DNA of 64,000 nucleotides, taken from contig CP139918.1 of the NCBI GenBank assembly GCA_034423775.1, positions 310,001 through 374,000 on the forward strand, read 5' to 3'. The stretch is from Alphaproteobacteria bacterium US3C007 (lineage in GTDB: Bacteria > Pseudomonadota > Alphaproteobacteria > Rhodobacterales > Rhodobacteraceae). Under the pieces are notes generated by a model. The model was not told where the DNA came from. It saw nothing but the letters and a program-made list of their open reading frames with translations, and made no database searches. Of the stretch, positions 45,935 to 55,840 are shown piece by piece. Positions within the stretch are counted from its first letter, which is position 1. Each line of letters begins with the position of its first letter. The position numbers were made by a program, and so were the translations under genes.

Positions 45935-46203
45935 GGTATACCCCCATGGCACTGGCCCCCCAGCCGATTACTGACCAAATTACTGACCAGAATACGCCTT
46001 ATTGTGATGAACTCAGGTATGCTGTATCTAATGATATCAGGATGTTAGCAGTAACTCAGCGCAGGTATTAGGAGTAGAACTACCTCCCCGGTGCGCCACT
46101 ATCATCAGACTTAAGCAGTCTACCGATAGATAACCTACTGATAACATTCTCATAAGTAGCTTTGCCTTAGTATTGGGCTGGAGAGAATGTTGACCAAATT
46201 ACT
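45935..46203 (+). repeat. composite attachment region: arm A - tRNA-end core - arm B
   Basis: Arm A (45935-46082) is shared, inverted, with 41698-41845. The core CCTCCCCGGTGCGCCA (46083-46098) equals the tRNA-Arg 3' end. Arm B (46099-46203) is shared, inverted, with 48586-48690, one difference seen, and includes the first codons of the integrase gene, after which this copy diverges and stops (CTT ATC TAG). Two tandem ATTACTGACCA words (45967-45977, 45979-45989) may be integrase arm sites. The order A-core-B is that of a circular element's attP. Confidence 0.8.
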
Positions 46204-46231
46204 TATCTAGATCATCAAGTCTGCCTCAGTT

Positions 46232-47326
46232 TTATTTCTCAACACTCGCCAACACCATTCTTAGAAATTCAGAGACCTTATCTTGCTCGATCCACCTTGC
46301 GACGACTACTAAATCATTCTCAGGGTCGACATAGATAATTTGCGTCCCAACACCCATCGCACAATATGCCGATTTTGGAGTTCCAGATAAAAGACCGTTT
46401 CGTAAATCGTTCAACCACCAAAGATAGCCATAGAATGGGGCTATAGAACAAGGCGTCGTACATTCTTCTATCCATTTCTCTGGAATTATTTCCTTGTCTT
46501 TCCATCGCCCCTTATTGAGCATTAATTGGCCGACACGGGCGTGATCCTTAGTACTGATCCAAAGGCCACCACCCCAGTGAGCGCCTCCAGATACTGATTG
46601 TATTTTCTTCCCGTTAAACTCTAACCAAGAATTCTCATAACCGTGCCATTCCCAAGTCTTCGTAGCACCAATGGGACCCATAATTCTTTCTTGTAACACT
46701 TCTGGCAAAGAGCGGCCAAATGCTCTCATCAGGGCAAACGATAATTGATTTACTCGAACATCGTTATACTCCCAATAAGTTCCTGGCGGCTGCAATGTAC
46801 GTTTGCTTCCCCTTTTCTCGGCATGGGTCGTGTCACCCATCACATCTCTATAATGGTCGATCCAATCAGGCTTATCCCAGAGAGTTCCTTCCCATTCACT
46901 GGTAAGCTGCAACATATGCGCCCAAGTGATGTCTCTGTTTTGTAAGCTGTCAAAGCCTCCGTCTTTTATGATATCTTTTATCGGGGCATGAATATCGGGA
47001 ATAATGCCGTCTTTAACCGCAATTCCCATACACAATGACAGGTAGCTTTTGCTGATACTGAAAGTCATATCAACGTACTCAGTATCACCCCAAGTTTTGA
47101 CAAGTTGACCACTGCGAAGGATTACGCCTGAACCAGCTTTCCTAGACTTCACTGGCCCAATTGTTTTGCCAATAGGCCAAGGCTCTTCAAAATGCCCCTT
47201 TTTTAAAGCTGCACCAATATTGCGATCCATACTGGACTCGTTTTCGATAGCGAAATCTATGGCTTTCGAAAGAAGGCTGCTATCCATACCAGCTTTTTGC
47301 GGATCAATCTCAATCAAACTATGCAT
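46232..47326 (-). CDS. serine hydrolase (class C beta-lactamase fold)
   Basis: A 364-residue protein of the beta-lactamase/transpeptidase-like group. The nucleophile motif is SISKSYLS (Ser-x-x-Lys), with YNDVRVN as the Tyr-x-Asn-like motif and a C-terminal HWGGGLWIS region. No signal peptide is evident, so a cytoplasmic esterase- or amidase-type role is more likely than cell-wall action. ATG 47326 has AAAGG upstream; ATG 47350 is also in frame. It is island cargo beside the integrase. Confidence 0.85.
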   Translation of the reverse strand: MHSLIEIDPQKAGMDSSLLSKAIDFAIENESSMDRNIGAALKKGHFEEPWPIGKTIGPVKSRKAGSGVILRSGQLVKTWGDTEYVDMTFSISKSYLSLCMGIAVKDGIIPDIHAPIKDIIKDGGFDSLQNRDITWAHMLQLTSEWEGTLWDKPDWIDHYRDVMGDTTHAEKRGSKRTLQPPGTYWEYNDVRVNQLSFALMRAFGRSLPEVLQERIMGPIGATKTWEWHGYENSWLEFNGKKIQSVSGGAHWGGGLWISTKDHARVGQLMLNKGRWKDKEIIPEKWIEECTTPCSIAPFYGYLWWLNDLRNGLLSGTPKSAYCAMGVGTQIIYVDPENDLVVVARWIEQDKVSEFLRMVLASVEK

Positions 47327-47411
47327 CACACTTAACCTTTTATGATCCATTAAATGCTAACGAGCATTTACCTTTGACTCAAATCAATTAGCTCGTTTGA
47401 CGATGGTTAGA

Positions 47412-48602
47412 TCAGGCAGAAATTAAATTCATCCATTTGGCGCATACTTGTAGATCATGCCCCTTACCATACCCCTGCCCTACTCCCTCAGTTGCCCAAC
47501 CGCCTATCTGATCGATAACATCTGAGGGACATTCAACTGCTCTAAGCCTGTCTCTCATCGAGTGTCTAAAGCTATGCATTGTGCATCCCTCAGGCACGTA
47601 CTGATGCAGCCATTTGTTCAATGCAGCACTGGCTGAGTTTGAGTTGGTAATGTCCTTTCTGTTGTATCGGGGGAAAGCATAGGGGCTGTTTGGAAAGTCC
47701 CCTAAGAGCCTCTGAGCGGCCCATAGAGAGGCCCCTACAAGCGGTATATCTCGTTGGCTGCCAGAGGTCTTAAGAGGCCTCCATGGATGCGGTTTGAGGC
47801 TTATGTGAGGTATGTCCGCATCTAAGATTATATCGCTCTTGAGCAGCCCAGCGCCTTCTGCCAAGCGCATACCCGTATCTGAGACCAAAGCCACCAGCCA
47901 TCTTAGATCATCATCTATTAAGCGGCACTGGTTTTGGACTTTGCGGATGTCTTCTATCGGAATTGGAAGCCGCCTACTCACCCCAGCCGATTTATCAAAG
48001 TACATCCCCACAAATGGGTTCTTAAGATCAAGCGCATATTCAGAGATGGCGAAGTTAAAGACGGCTCTGATGGAACTGATCACTCTACCCACACTTGAGC
48101 CAACCAACCCCTTGGCAATCAAGTAATCCCGATAGCTCAGAGCATCTGCTCTGGTATACTCAGCTAAGGTCTTGGTTCCACAGGCATCTACCAGATAACT
48201 ACAGGCCCTCTGGGCGGCGGCTTCAAAGCTATTGGGCTTACCAGCCCCCTTCTGAGTGACGTAGGTTTCCAAAGCCTCAGGCAGCGTAATACACTGCTCA
48301 GCGGCAGTAGACACATCAAGCTGAGTATTTCGGGTAAATGAACCATATCCCGACTTTAACAAACTGCGCCCAATAAGATCAGGGTCGGCCATTCTAAGAT
48401 GAGACCAGTATTCATCTAACTTAGCCGCAGCCACCAAAGCCCTTGATTTAGCGGTTTGCGCAGACCTCGTCTTAAGGCCCTGAACAATACGAGGATAGGA
48501 GTAATGGCTCAAAAGGTCGGCGGGAACACGTCTTGAGAAGTAGTAATACCCAGCACGGTTAAACGTGTAAGGGACTTTTTTGGTCAGTAATCTGGTCAAC
48601 AT
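47412..48602 (-). CDS. tyrosine-type site-specific integrase
   Basis: A 396-residue integrase. The N-terminal DUF6538-type region (FNRAGYYYFSRRVPADLL) is followed by a core-binding domain and the catalytic domain with DTGMRLAEGAGLL, HSFRHSMRDRL and a C-terminal GYGKGHDL. It starts 89 bases from the tRNA-Arg 3' end on the same strand, the standard position for an integrase that recombines at that tRNA. It seems intact. Confidence 0.93.
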   Translation of the reverse strand: MLTRLLTKKVPYTFNRAGYYYFSRRVPADLLSHYSYPRIVQGLKTRSAQTAKSRALVAAAKLDEYWSHLRMADPDLIGRSLLKSGYGSFTRNTQLDVSTAAEQCITLPEALETYVTQKGAGKPNSFEAAAQRACSYLVDACGTKTLAEYTRADALSYRDYLIAKGLVGSSVGRVISSIRAVFNFAISEYALDLKNPFVGMYFDKSAGVSRRLPIPIEDIRKVQNQCRLIDDDLRWLVALVSDTGMRLAEGAGLLKSDIILDADIPHISLKPHPWRPLKTSGSQRDIPLVGASLWAAQRLLGDFPNSPYAFPRYNRKDITNSNSASAALNKWLHQYVPEGCTMHSFRHSMRDRLRAVECPSDVIDQIGGWATEGVGQGYGKGHDLQVCAKWMNLISA

Positions 48603-48706
48603 TCTCTCCAGCCCAATACTAAGGCAAAGCTACTTATGAGAATGTTATCAGTAGGTTATCTATCGGTAGACTGCTTAAGTCTGATGATAGTGGCGCACCG
48701 GGGAGG
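48586..48706 (-). repeat. attL-type junction: tRNA-end core plus arm B
   Basis: Reverse complement of 46083-46203 over 121 bp with one difference seen. It runs from the T-arm and acceptor end of tRNA-Arg into the integrase gene's first codons. This defines the junction between the core genome and the island. Confidence 0.85.
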
Positions 48707-48767
48707 ATTCGAACCCCCGACCCCTTGATTCGTAGTCAAGTACTCTATCCAGCTGAGCTACCGGTGC
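48691..48767 (-). tRNA. tRNA-Arg (anticodon ACG)
   Basis: A 77-nt cloverleaf with acceptor stem GCACCGG/CCGGTGC, discriminator G and encoded CCA. The D-arm is AGCTCAGCTGGATAGAGT, the anticodon stem CTTGA/TCAAG encloses CTACGAA (anticodon ACG), and the T-loop is TTCGAAT. The gene is complete although an island is integrated at its 3' end, because the element restores the last 16 bases. Confidence 0.96.
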
Positions 48768-48839
48768 CGTGTTCGACCCTCTAAGCTAGGGCGCGGCGCT
48801 TTGCAAGGGCCGATTATAACACATGAAGCTTTTTAAGCA

Positions 48840-50231
48840 CTATTCAGCATTATCGAGGGTCAACTTTGGCAATGTAAGCCGGAAACAAGCCCCAGCCCCA
48901 TTCGCCTCTAAGTATTCTGCGCTGCCGCCATGCCCACGCATCAGTTCTTGAACGATTGCCAAGCCCAATCCGGATCCCTCCCCTGTCGCCGTACCTTGAA
49001 ACGGTTTAAAAAGATGCGCCTTGGCTTTTTCAGGCAAACCCGGACCAGTATCGATAACATCAATGATCCAAAACTGTGGGGTCTGCCAAGCTTTTAAAGC
49101 GATCGCGCCGCCCTTCGATTGATCCGCAAGCGCCTGACGCGCATTGCGCACAAGATTGCTTAAGGCGCGATGCAATTGCTCATAATCCGCGCGAATGATC
49201 AGATTTTCAGATATCTCAAACTTCACATCGATCGGCAATTGACCTATCGCCATCAATTCGGTTTCAACCACATCCCGAAGCAATGATGTAAGATCAACCT
49301 GCCCCAGAATTGGCGCGGGTTCACTGGCGCGCCCAAAGCTCAAAGTAGTTTCTGCAAGCGTCACGGCTCGGGCCACATTAGCCTCTAATTTCGGCGCAAG
49401 CCGCATTACCACAGGGTCTTCGCTTTGCGTCAAACGGTCAGAAATCAACTGCACCGTGGTCAGTATATTCCGCAAATCATGGCTGACTTTCGCAACCGCC
49501 TCGCCAAGCTGTGCCAATCGTTCTTTATGATTCAGCGCGTTGGTCAGATTTTTTTGCATACTCTGCAACGCCTGCTCTGCCGCGCGCAATTCTGCGATTC
49601 CAGCCTTCAGCTTGATAATCCGCTGTGCCTCTTCAGGTGCTGTTTGATAATTCTCAATCTGTGCAATCACGCGGCGGATAGGGGCTACTATCATAAAGCG
49701 CGTGGCCGCAAAAAGCAAAAGCGCAGCCGCCACGGACAAAAGCGCTGATAAGATCAGAACGCGCTGACTAAACGCCCACATCGCGTCTCTTAAAGGTCCC
49801 GTATTCAAAGTAACTTCGATCAAACTTCCGGCTTTCAGCTTCGGATTACCGATCACCCGCACCACGTCAAAACCGGGTTTGCTTAATCGGCGAAACGCAT
49901 CGCGCACCAGCGCCGTCCATGCCGGTTGTCTGAGATCAAATGTCTGAGACACGGGCGCGGGCAACTCTGATGCCAAGGCAAGTTGACGCGACGAGTCACG
50001 CCGCAAAACCACATTATAAACGCCTGCATTTAACAAAAGCTCGCGCTCAAGCTCTGCCGAAATCATATCATCCGCCAGCAAAACCAATGATGCAATCTGC
50101 GCCCGCTCAACGCGGGCCATTAAAAAATCAGACCTAAACCGCGCAATGCTGGGGACAAAAATCAACACTTCTGCCAATAGAACAAACATAGTTGTTAATA
50201 GAAAGAATCGTCCTGATAAAGAATTAAACAT
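48840..50231 (-). CDS. sensor histidine kinase
   Basis: A 463-residue membrane kinase with two transmembrane segments (about 8-30 and 158-182) around a periplasmic sensor of about 125 residues. A coiled-coil linker follows, then the H-box KVSHDLRN (H251), N-box LVRNARQAL, G1 DTGPGLP and G2 GSGLGLAI. No response-regulator gene is adjacent, so its partner is elsewhere. The stimulus is unknown. Confidence 0.92.
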   Translation of the reverse strand: MFNSLSGRFFLLTTMFVLLAEVLIFVPSIARFRSDFLMARVERAQIASLVLLADDMISAELERELLLNAGVYNVVLRRDSSRQLALASELPAPVSQTFDLRQPAWTALVRDAFRRLSKPGFDVVRVIGNPKLKAGSLIEVTLNTGPLRDAMWAFSQRVLILSALLSVAAALLLFAATRFMIVAPIRRVIAQIENYQTAPEEAQRIIKLKAGIAELRAAEQALQSMQKNLTNALNHKERLAQLGEAVAKVSHDLRNILTTVQLISDRLTQSEDPVVMRLAPKLEANVARAVTLAETTLSFGRASEPAPILGQVDLTSLLRDVVETELMAIGQLPIDVKFEISENLIIRADYEQLHRALSNLVRNARQALADQSKGGAIALKAWQTPQFWIIDVIDTGPGLPEKAKAHLFKPFQGTATGEGSGLGLAIVQELMRGHGGSAEYLEANGAGACFRLTLPKLTLDNAE

Positions 50232-50584
50232 CCCGCCAAAATGCCCTGAACGCTATCATAATAAAGCCGAAATTAAGCATCGCCTGAACCCAATCATGCC
50301 AGATACGCTTTTGATAAATATCTGAATACGAATTTGACATTGTAAATAGATTACGAATAACGCAGGTTTACCACCGATCGCAAACAAAGTTTTGCAAAAA
50401 GGCCACCGCAGCGTTGCAATAGACGTGTAGGAAAAACACAGCAATGCGCGCAGAGGCTCGTAAAAACGCCGAGAAACCAATTTTCAGCACAACAACGGTT
50501 TGACATATCAGTTAAGCGCCCGTATAGGCGGGGTTTATATTTTTAAAGATGCAGCTGGCATCTGGCAGATACGGAGTCATTGCT
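50232..50584. other. 353-bp intergenic region with the rpmH promoter
   Basis: This lies between the divergent sensor-kinase and rpmH genes. It contains a strong promoter (listed separately) and otherwise no gene that I can support; a 74-codon minus-strand frame has no family features. Confidence 0.4.
50500..50528 (+). promoter_or_regulatory. sigma-70-type promoter of rpmH
   Basis: TTGACA (50500-50505) and TATAGG (50523-50528) are separated by 17 bases. It lies about 55 bases before the rpmH ATG. This is the best promoter match in the window and is expected for a ribosomal-protein gene. Confidence 0.8.
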
Positions 50585-50719
50585 ATGAAACGCACTTTTC
50601 AACCTTCTAATCTCGTGCGCAAGCGGCGTCACGGATTTCGCGCGCGCATGGCAACAAAAGCAGGCCGTAAAATTTTGAACGCGCGCCGCGCGCGCGGACG
50701 CAAAGAGCTAAGCGCTTAA
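50585..50719 (+). CDS. rpmH: 50S ribosomal protein L34
   Basis: A 44-residue, very basic protein with the family-defining [19 protein letters not shown] start and [18 protein letters not shown] middle. It is first in the rpmH-rnpA-yidD-yidC block that is conserved across bacteria. Confidence 0.98.
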   Translation: MKRTFQPSNLVRKRRHGFRARMATKAGRKILNARRARGRKELSA

Positions 50720-50761
50720 CAAGCCTTTTGACTGGCCTGCCCATCGATATGGGGGATTAAG

Positions 50762-51181
50762 ATGTATGGTAAAACCGCGTCTTCATCGCAGGCTATGGCA
50801 CCTCTCGTAGATCCAAAAACCGCTCTTGCCGCGCCATTGGGAAAATTGCGCGTGCGAGCCGATTATCTTGACGCGGCGAAGGCGAAGCGCGTTTCAACCA
50901 CCGGGTTTGTTTTACAAGCCCGTAAGCGCGTGGAAGCAAGCGCGCTCCAGCCGCGCTATGGAATCACTTGCTCGAAAAAGGTGGGCAACGCTGTTGCGCG
51001 CAATCGGGCCAAACGTCGGCTGCGGGCCCTCGCGAACAGCGTGCTTCCGCTCCTAGGCCGTGACGGTTGGGATTATGTTTTAATTGGCCGTGCGCAAGCC
51101 ACCGCAAACCAACCGTTTGATATGCTGCTTGAAAACTTGCGCTTTGCGTTAAAGAAGCTGCATCAGGGCGAAACCCGATGA
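50762..51181 (+). CDS. rnpA: ribonuclease P protein component
   Basis: A 139-residue basic protein that binds RNase P RNA for tRNA 5'-end maturation. The RNR motif is KKVGNAVARNRAKRRLRA. The N-terminal 25 residues are longer than in many bacteria. GGGGGA lies before the ATG. Its stop overlaps the yidD start by four bases. Confidence 0.95.
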   Translation: MYGKTASSSQAMAPLVDPKTALAAPLGKLRVRADYLDAAKAKRVSTTGFVLQARKRVEASALQPRYGITCSKKVGNAVARNRAKRRLRALANSVLPLLGRDGWDYVLIGRAQATANQPFDMLLENLRFALKKLHQGETR

Positions 51182-51405
51182 CGTTATTGGCCCGGATATT
51201 GGCATTGCCGATAAAAGGCTATCGATTGATTTTCTCGGCTTGGGTTGGGCGCAGTTGCCGCTTTGATCCCACCTGTAGCGCCTATGCGCTGACCGCTTTG
51301 GAACGTCATGGCGCGCTTAAAGGCAGCTGGCTCACAGTGCGCCGCATCTTGCGCTGTCATCCTTGGGGCCAGCATGGCGTTGATGATGTGCCAGACGCGA
51401 AATAA
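51178..51405 (+). CDS. yidD: membrane protein insertion efficiency factor YidD
   Basis: A 75-residue protein with the conserved CRFDPTCSAYALTALERHG core (three Cys/Pro-rich turns) and a terminal CHPWGQHG. It assists YidC-dependent insertion at the inner membrane face. It is coupled to rnpA by an ATGA overlap. Confidence 0.96.
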   Translation: MTLLARILALPIKGYRLIFSAWVGRSCRFDPTCSAYALTALERHGALKGSWLTVRRILRCHPWGQHGVDDVPDAK

Positions 51406-51493
51406 CATGAGAGGTCGCAAAAATTTGTCTCTTCTGCATGCCGTCTTCTCTACACGGCTTGCCCCAGCGGTTTCAAACGTCTAAAGCCCAATC

Positions 51494-52318
51494 ATGCTTG
51501 ATGAAAACAGTGATATACACCCGCTTTTCGAAGGTGCTCCGAACACCACAGAGTTCAAAAAGCTTCGCAAACGGATCATTCGCAACACCCGCGAGGCTAT
51601 AGAGCAATACGGTATGGTCGAGCGCGGCGCGCGCTGGCTTATTTGCCTATCCGGGGGCAAAGACAGCTACACGCTGCTGGCTGCGCTTTATGAGTTGAAA
51701 TGGCGCGGCCTTCTTCCCGTTGACTTGCTGGCCTGCAATTTGGATCAAGGGCAACCGGGGTTTCCCCAAACCGTGCTTCCCGCGTTTCTAGAAAAAATGC
51801 AAGTGCCGCATAGAATTGAATATCAGGATACGTATTCAATTGTGAAAGATAAAATCCCCGAGGGGCGCACATTTTGTGCCTTATGCTCGCGCTTACGGCG
51901 GGGCAATCTTTACCGCATTGCACGCGAAGAAAATTGTAGCGCGATTGTGCTGGGCCATCACCGAGATGATATTCTGGAAACCTTTTTTATGAACCTCTTC
52001 CATGGCGGCCGCTTGGCGTCCATGCCTGCGAAGCTTTTGAACGAAGAGGGGGATCTGTTGCTGTATCGCCCCCTCGCTCATGTGGCAGAAGCCGATTGCG
52101 AGAAATTTGCCAAAGCCATGCACTACCCGATTATCCCTTGTGATTTATGCGGCTCGCAAGACGGGCTTCAGCGCCAACAAGTGAAACAGATTTTGGATGG
52201 CTGGGAACGCAACAGCCCGGGCCGACGGCAGGTGATGTTCCGCGCCTTAATGAATGCCAGACCTTCACATTTGCTGGATCCCAAACTGTTCGATTTCGCC
52301 GGATTAACCGTTAAATAG
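51494..52318 (+). CDS. ttcA: tRNA 2-thiocytidine(32) synthetase
   Basis: A 274-residue PP-loop ATPase carrying SGGKDS at residues 53-58 and the iron-sulfur cysteines FCALC (C128, C131) plus C216 in IPCDLCG. It thiolates C32 of certain tRNAs. It sits between yidD and yidC, 88 bases after yidD. Confidence 0.94.
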   Translation: MLDENSDIHPLFEGAPNTTEFKKLRKRIIRNTREAIEQYGMVERGARWLICLSGGKDSYTLLAALYELKWRGLLPVDLLACNLDQGQPGFPQTVLPAFLEKMQVPHRIEYQDTYSIVKDKIPEGRTFCALCSRLRRGNLYRIAREENCSAIVLGHHRDDILETFFMNLFHGGRLASMPAKLLNEEGDLLLYRPLAHVAEADCEKFAKAMHYPIIPCDLCGSQDGLQRQQVKQILDGWERNSPGRRQVMFRALMNARPSHLLDPKLFDFAGLTVK

Positions 52319-52565
52319 ATCGGTACTGGCCGAACAAACCCCTTTAAAATCTATCGCAGGTTGGCGGTTTGATGCCAGATGCGATGAAGCCGGCAGTGGC
52401 TCCGCGCTTCAGACAGGCCGCACAACGCAGCTGGCTAAATCTTTCCACTGCGCTGCAAACGCCCTTTAAACGGGTTTAATTATAGAAAATGGGGCTTACA
52501 CCCTTGACCTTTTGCCCCGTACTCTGTTGAACCCAGCAGAGGAATTTCTATCGGGAAAATATGTT

Positions 52566-54371
52566 ATGGATGATCAGAATAAGAACCTTATATTGGCCTC
52601 AGCGCTTAGCTTTTTGGTCATTATCATCTGGTTCGTGCTCTTTCCTCCGCCCGAAGCCCCGCTGCAGCCGGGAACACCAGCCCTAAGCCAACAGGCCGAT
52701 GCCACGGACCTAACTTTGCCCGCGGGCGATGAACCGGTGCTCAATAGCAGCCCAGCCGAGCTGACAACGGCAGAGACAGCGCCACGCATCGCGGTTGAAA
52801 CGGATCGCCTGAATGGCTCTATTTCATTAATAGGCGGGCGCATTGATGATTTGTCATTGCTGGATTACCGGGTTGATTTAAGTGAAGGCTCACCGGATGT
52901 GACCCTGCTAAGACCCGTTGATGAGCCTGGTGCCTATTATGCGGCCTTTGGATGGGCGGGCCTGTCTGGCCTACAGCCGGGCGATACGCCAACGCCAGAA
53001 ACGCTTTGGGCCGTGGACGGCAACACCACATTGCGCGTCGATGCGCCGGTCACTTTGATCTGGGAAAGCCCCGCCGATCTGATCTTCCGCCGCATGATTT
53101 CGGTGGATGAAGACTATATGTTCACCATCCGCCAATCGGTTACGAGCCAAGCGTCACAACCGGTTCAACTGCGTCCCTATGGGTTGATCCGCCGCCATGG
53201 CGAGCCCACGGATTTGAAGAACTTTTTCATTTTGCATGAAGGTTTGGTACGGATGTCAGATGGAGAGCTGGCAGAGGAAAGCTATGATAATTTGCGCGAT
53301 TACGAAATTGACCCGCGCGAGGGCACGCATGCGGAACGGATTGAAGTGGCGGCAAGCGGCTGGACAGGGTTTACCGATCATTTTTGGATGACCACGTTGG
53401 CGCCTGCGCCCGGATTGGCGTTCCGCTCAACCGCAAAATATTTTGCATCAGCCGATATATTCCAAACAGAGGTGGTTTTGCCGCGCCAGTCATTGGCTCC
53501 AGGCGCCAGCGCCGAGGTAACCACTCAATTTTTTGCGGGTGCAAAAGAATGGGATGCGATCCGCGCCTATGAAAAAGCCGGCGTAGATGGCTTTCTCGAC
53601 AGCATTGATTGGGGTTGGTTTTTCTTTCTGACCAAACCGATTTTTGCGGTTTTGCATTGGCTGAACGCGTTGATAGGTAATATGGGATGGGCGATTATCG
53701 GGCTCACATTGCTGATAAAAGCGCTGTTATTTCCCCTGGCTTATAAATCCTACGTCTCTATGGCCAAGATGAAAGAGCTACAGCCAGAAATGGAAAAGCT
53801 GAAAGAAGCGGCTGGTGATGACCGCCAGAAACTTCAGCAAGAAATGATGGCGCTCTACAAGAAAGAAAAGGTTAACCCCGCGTCAGGCTGCTTGCCAATC
53901 CTGTTGCAAATTCCAATTTTCTTTTCGCTTTATAAGGTGATTTTCGTCACCCTTGAATTGCGCCATGCCCCTTGGATCGGTTGGATCAAGGACCTGAGCG
54001 CGCCAGACCCATCCTCTATTTTGAACCTGTTTGGTTTGCTGCCCTTTACGCCCCCCGATCCCAATTCGATATTGGCGATTATTTCTTTGGGTGTGCTACC
54101 CATCTTATTGGGTATTTCGATGTGGATTCAGCAAAAATTGAACCCGGCCCCCACCGATCCGACCCAAGCCATGATCTTTGCTTGGTTGCCTTGGGTGTTT
54201 ATGTTCATGCTGGGAACGTTTGCGAGCGGGCTCGTTGTCTATTGGATCGCCAACAATACGATCACATTTACGCAACAATATCTGATCATGCGCAGTCAAG
54301 GCTATAAGCCAGATGTCTTCGGCAATGTTATCGCCAGCTTCAAGAAAAAGTCTAAACCGAGCGGCAAATAA
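52566..54371 (+). CDS. yidC: membrane protein insertase YidC
   Basis: A 601-residue insertase with an N-terminal membrane anchor (LILASALSFLVIIIWFVLF), a large periplasmic domain, and the C-terminal five-helix core (WAIIGLTLLIKALLFPL, then NPASGCLPILLQIPIFFSLYK). I chose ATG 52566; the frame is open from 52512, but MDDQNKN is the usual family start. It overlaps the MOSC gene by one base. Confidence 0.96.
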   Translation: MDDQNKNLILASALSFLVIIIWFVLFPPPEAPLQPGTPALSQQADATDLTLPAGDEPVLNSSPAELTTAETAPRIAVETDRLNGSISLIGGRIDDLSLLDYRVDLSEGSPDVTLLRPVDEPGAYYAAFGWAGLSGLQPGDTPTPETLWAVDGNTTLRVDAPVTLIWESPADLIFRRMISVDEDYMFTIRQSVTSQASQPVQLRPYGLIRRHGEPTDLKNFFILHEGLVRMSDGELAEESYDNLRDYEIDPREGTHAERIEVAASGWTGFTDHFWMTTLAPAPGLAFRSTAKYFASADIFQTEVVLPRQSLAPGASAEVTTQFFAGAKEWDAIRAYEKAGVDGFLDSIDWGWFFFLTKPIFAVLHWLNALIGNMGWAIIGLTLLIKALLFPLAYKSYVSMAKMKELQPEMEKLKEAAGDDRQKLQQEMMALYKKEKVNPASGCLPILLQIPIFFSLYKVIFVTLELRHAPWIGWIKDLSAPDPSSILNLFGLLPFTPPDPNSILAIISLGVLPILLGISMWIQQKLNPAPTDPTQAMIFAWLPWVFMFMLGTFASGLVVYWIANNTITFTQQYLIMRSQGYKPDVFGNVIASFKKKSKPSGK

Positions 54372-55123
54372 TGGCGACAGTAGCGCAAATATGGCGATAT
54401 CCCATCAAATCGCATGGGCGCGAAGCTTTGCAAGCCGTACCACTCAGCGCCGGGAAAACCCTGCCATGGGATCGCCATTGGGCGGTTGCGCATGAAAACT
54501 CAACGGCAGATGGCTCTGTCTGGGTACCATGTCAAAATTTTAGCCGCGGGGCAAAAGCGCCATTATTGATGGCCATAAACAGCCGCTGGGACGCGGATAG
54601 GGTGCAAATGCATATGCGCCATCCCAATTTGCCCGACCTGCAGTTCAACCCTGATGATGCGGACGATCAAAATCGGTTTTTAGAGTGGTCAGCGCCGCTT
54701 ATGCCCGAAAACCGAGCCAAATCAGCGCGCTTGATCCGCGCCGCAGAATGCGGGCTTACCGACACTGATTACCCCTCGGTCAGCATTGGCAATCTGTCAT
54801 CGCATCGCGCCGTTTCACAAAAGCTTGGGCGCGATCTGTCTGCGCTGCGCTGGCGCACAAATATTTGGTTGGATGGTCTGGCCCCTTGGGAAGAATTTGA
54901 TTGGATTGGCCGCATTATTGAAATTGGCGAAGTTCAATTTGAAATCTGCGAACGGGTTCAGCGCTGTCTGGCCACCACAGCCAATCCTGAAACAGGCCGG
55001 CGTGATGCAGATACGCTAGGCATATTGCAGACATGGGATCATCAAGACTTCTGCGTCTATGCCCGCGTGCTTAACACCGGCACGATCCATTTAAACGATA
55101 GCGCAAAAGCCCCAACCCCATGA
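54371..55123 (+). CDS. MOSC domain-containing protein
   Basis: A 250-residue protein with an N-terminal MOSC beta-barrel (VAQIWRYPIKSHGREALQAV) and a C-terminal MOSC domain (ERVQRCLATTANPETGRRD, with the conserved Cys). MOSC domains act in molybdenum-cofactor sulfur transfer or detoxification; the specific reaction here is unknown. It overlaps yidC and engB, so the three are translated together. Confidence 0.9.
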   Translation: MATVAQIWRYPIKSHGREALQAVPLSAGKTLPWDRHWAVAHENSTADGSVWVPCQNFSRGAKAPLLMAINSRWDADRVQMHMRHPNLPDLQFNPDDADDQNRFLEWSAPLMPENRAKSARLIRAAECGLTDTDYPSVSIGNLSSHRAVSQKLGRDLSALRWRTNIWLDGLAPWEEFDWIGRIIEIGEVQFEICERVQRCLATTANPETGRRDADTLGILQTWDHQDFCVYARVLNTGTIHLNDSAKAPTP

Positions 55124-55770
55124 CAATGACCTTCCCTTTAGCCGAAACACCCGACGCAGCCCTGCGCGAAAAAGGCCGCCTTTTATTCGCTCAGCAAACC
55201 GATTTTCTGAAAGGTGTTGTAGCGATAGATGGCTTGCCCGCCGATGATCGGATCGAAATTTGCTTTGCCGGCCGCTCAAATGTAGGTAAATCAACATTGA
55301 TTAACGCGCTGACCGGGCGCAAAGCACTGGCGCGCACCTCAAATACGCCCGGGCGCACCCAAGAGATCAACTTTTTCACCGCAGCTGACAGCCATTATCT
55401 GGTCGACTTGCCGGGATATGGCTATGCCAACGCGCCCTTACCGGTTGTGGAAAAATGGCAAAGATTGCTCAAAAAGTATTTATCAGGACGGCGTTCTTTG
55501 CGCCGTGCCTTCGTGTTGATTGATGCGCGCCACGGGGTAAAATCGGTGGATGAAGAGATTTTAAGCCTGCTCGACAGTGCCGCTGTTACCTTTCAATGCG
55601 TGCTGACCAAAGCAGATAAAATAAAAACCCATGAGCAAGAGGCCTTGCTGCAGCAAGTGCGCGGCGCGCTGAGCAAACATCCGGCTGCCTATCCCGAACT
55701 TATACTCACCTCTTCGGAAAAAGGTATGGGCGTCGAAACATTGCGCGCAACAATCGCAGGCCTCATCTAA
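55120..55770 (+). CDS. engB: ribosome biogenesis GTP-binding protein
   Basis: A 216-residue GTPase (also called YihA/YsxC) needed for late 50S assembly. G1 is GRSNVGKST (residues 51-59), G3 is VDLPGYGYA and G4 is TKADK. Length and motif spacing match the family. It begins with an ATGA overlap after the MOSC gene. Confidence 0.95.
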   Translation: MTMTFPLAETPDAALREKGRLLFAQQTDFLKGVVAIDGLPADDRIEICFAGRSNVGKSTLINALTGRKALARTSNTPGRTQEINFFTAADSHYLVDLPGYGYANAPLPVVEKWQRLLKKYLSGRRSLRRAFVLIDARHGVKSVDEEILSLLDSAAVTFQCVLTKADKIKTHEQEALLQQVRGALSKHPAAYPELILTSSEKGMGVETLRATIAGLI

Positions 55771-55840
55771 GCCACGCGCGCGCAGGCTCTTGCACCTTTT
55801 GGAACAATCTTAGAGACTGGTGCAATACAAGGTAAATCAG

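Noticed and set aside
50256..50480. A 74-codon minus-strand frame upstream of rpmH
   Set aside because: Cysteine- and arginine-rich without known features; the space is better explained as promoter region.
53400..54500. Open frames antisense or offset within yidC
   Set aside because: These are shadows of yidC codon usage.
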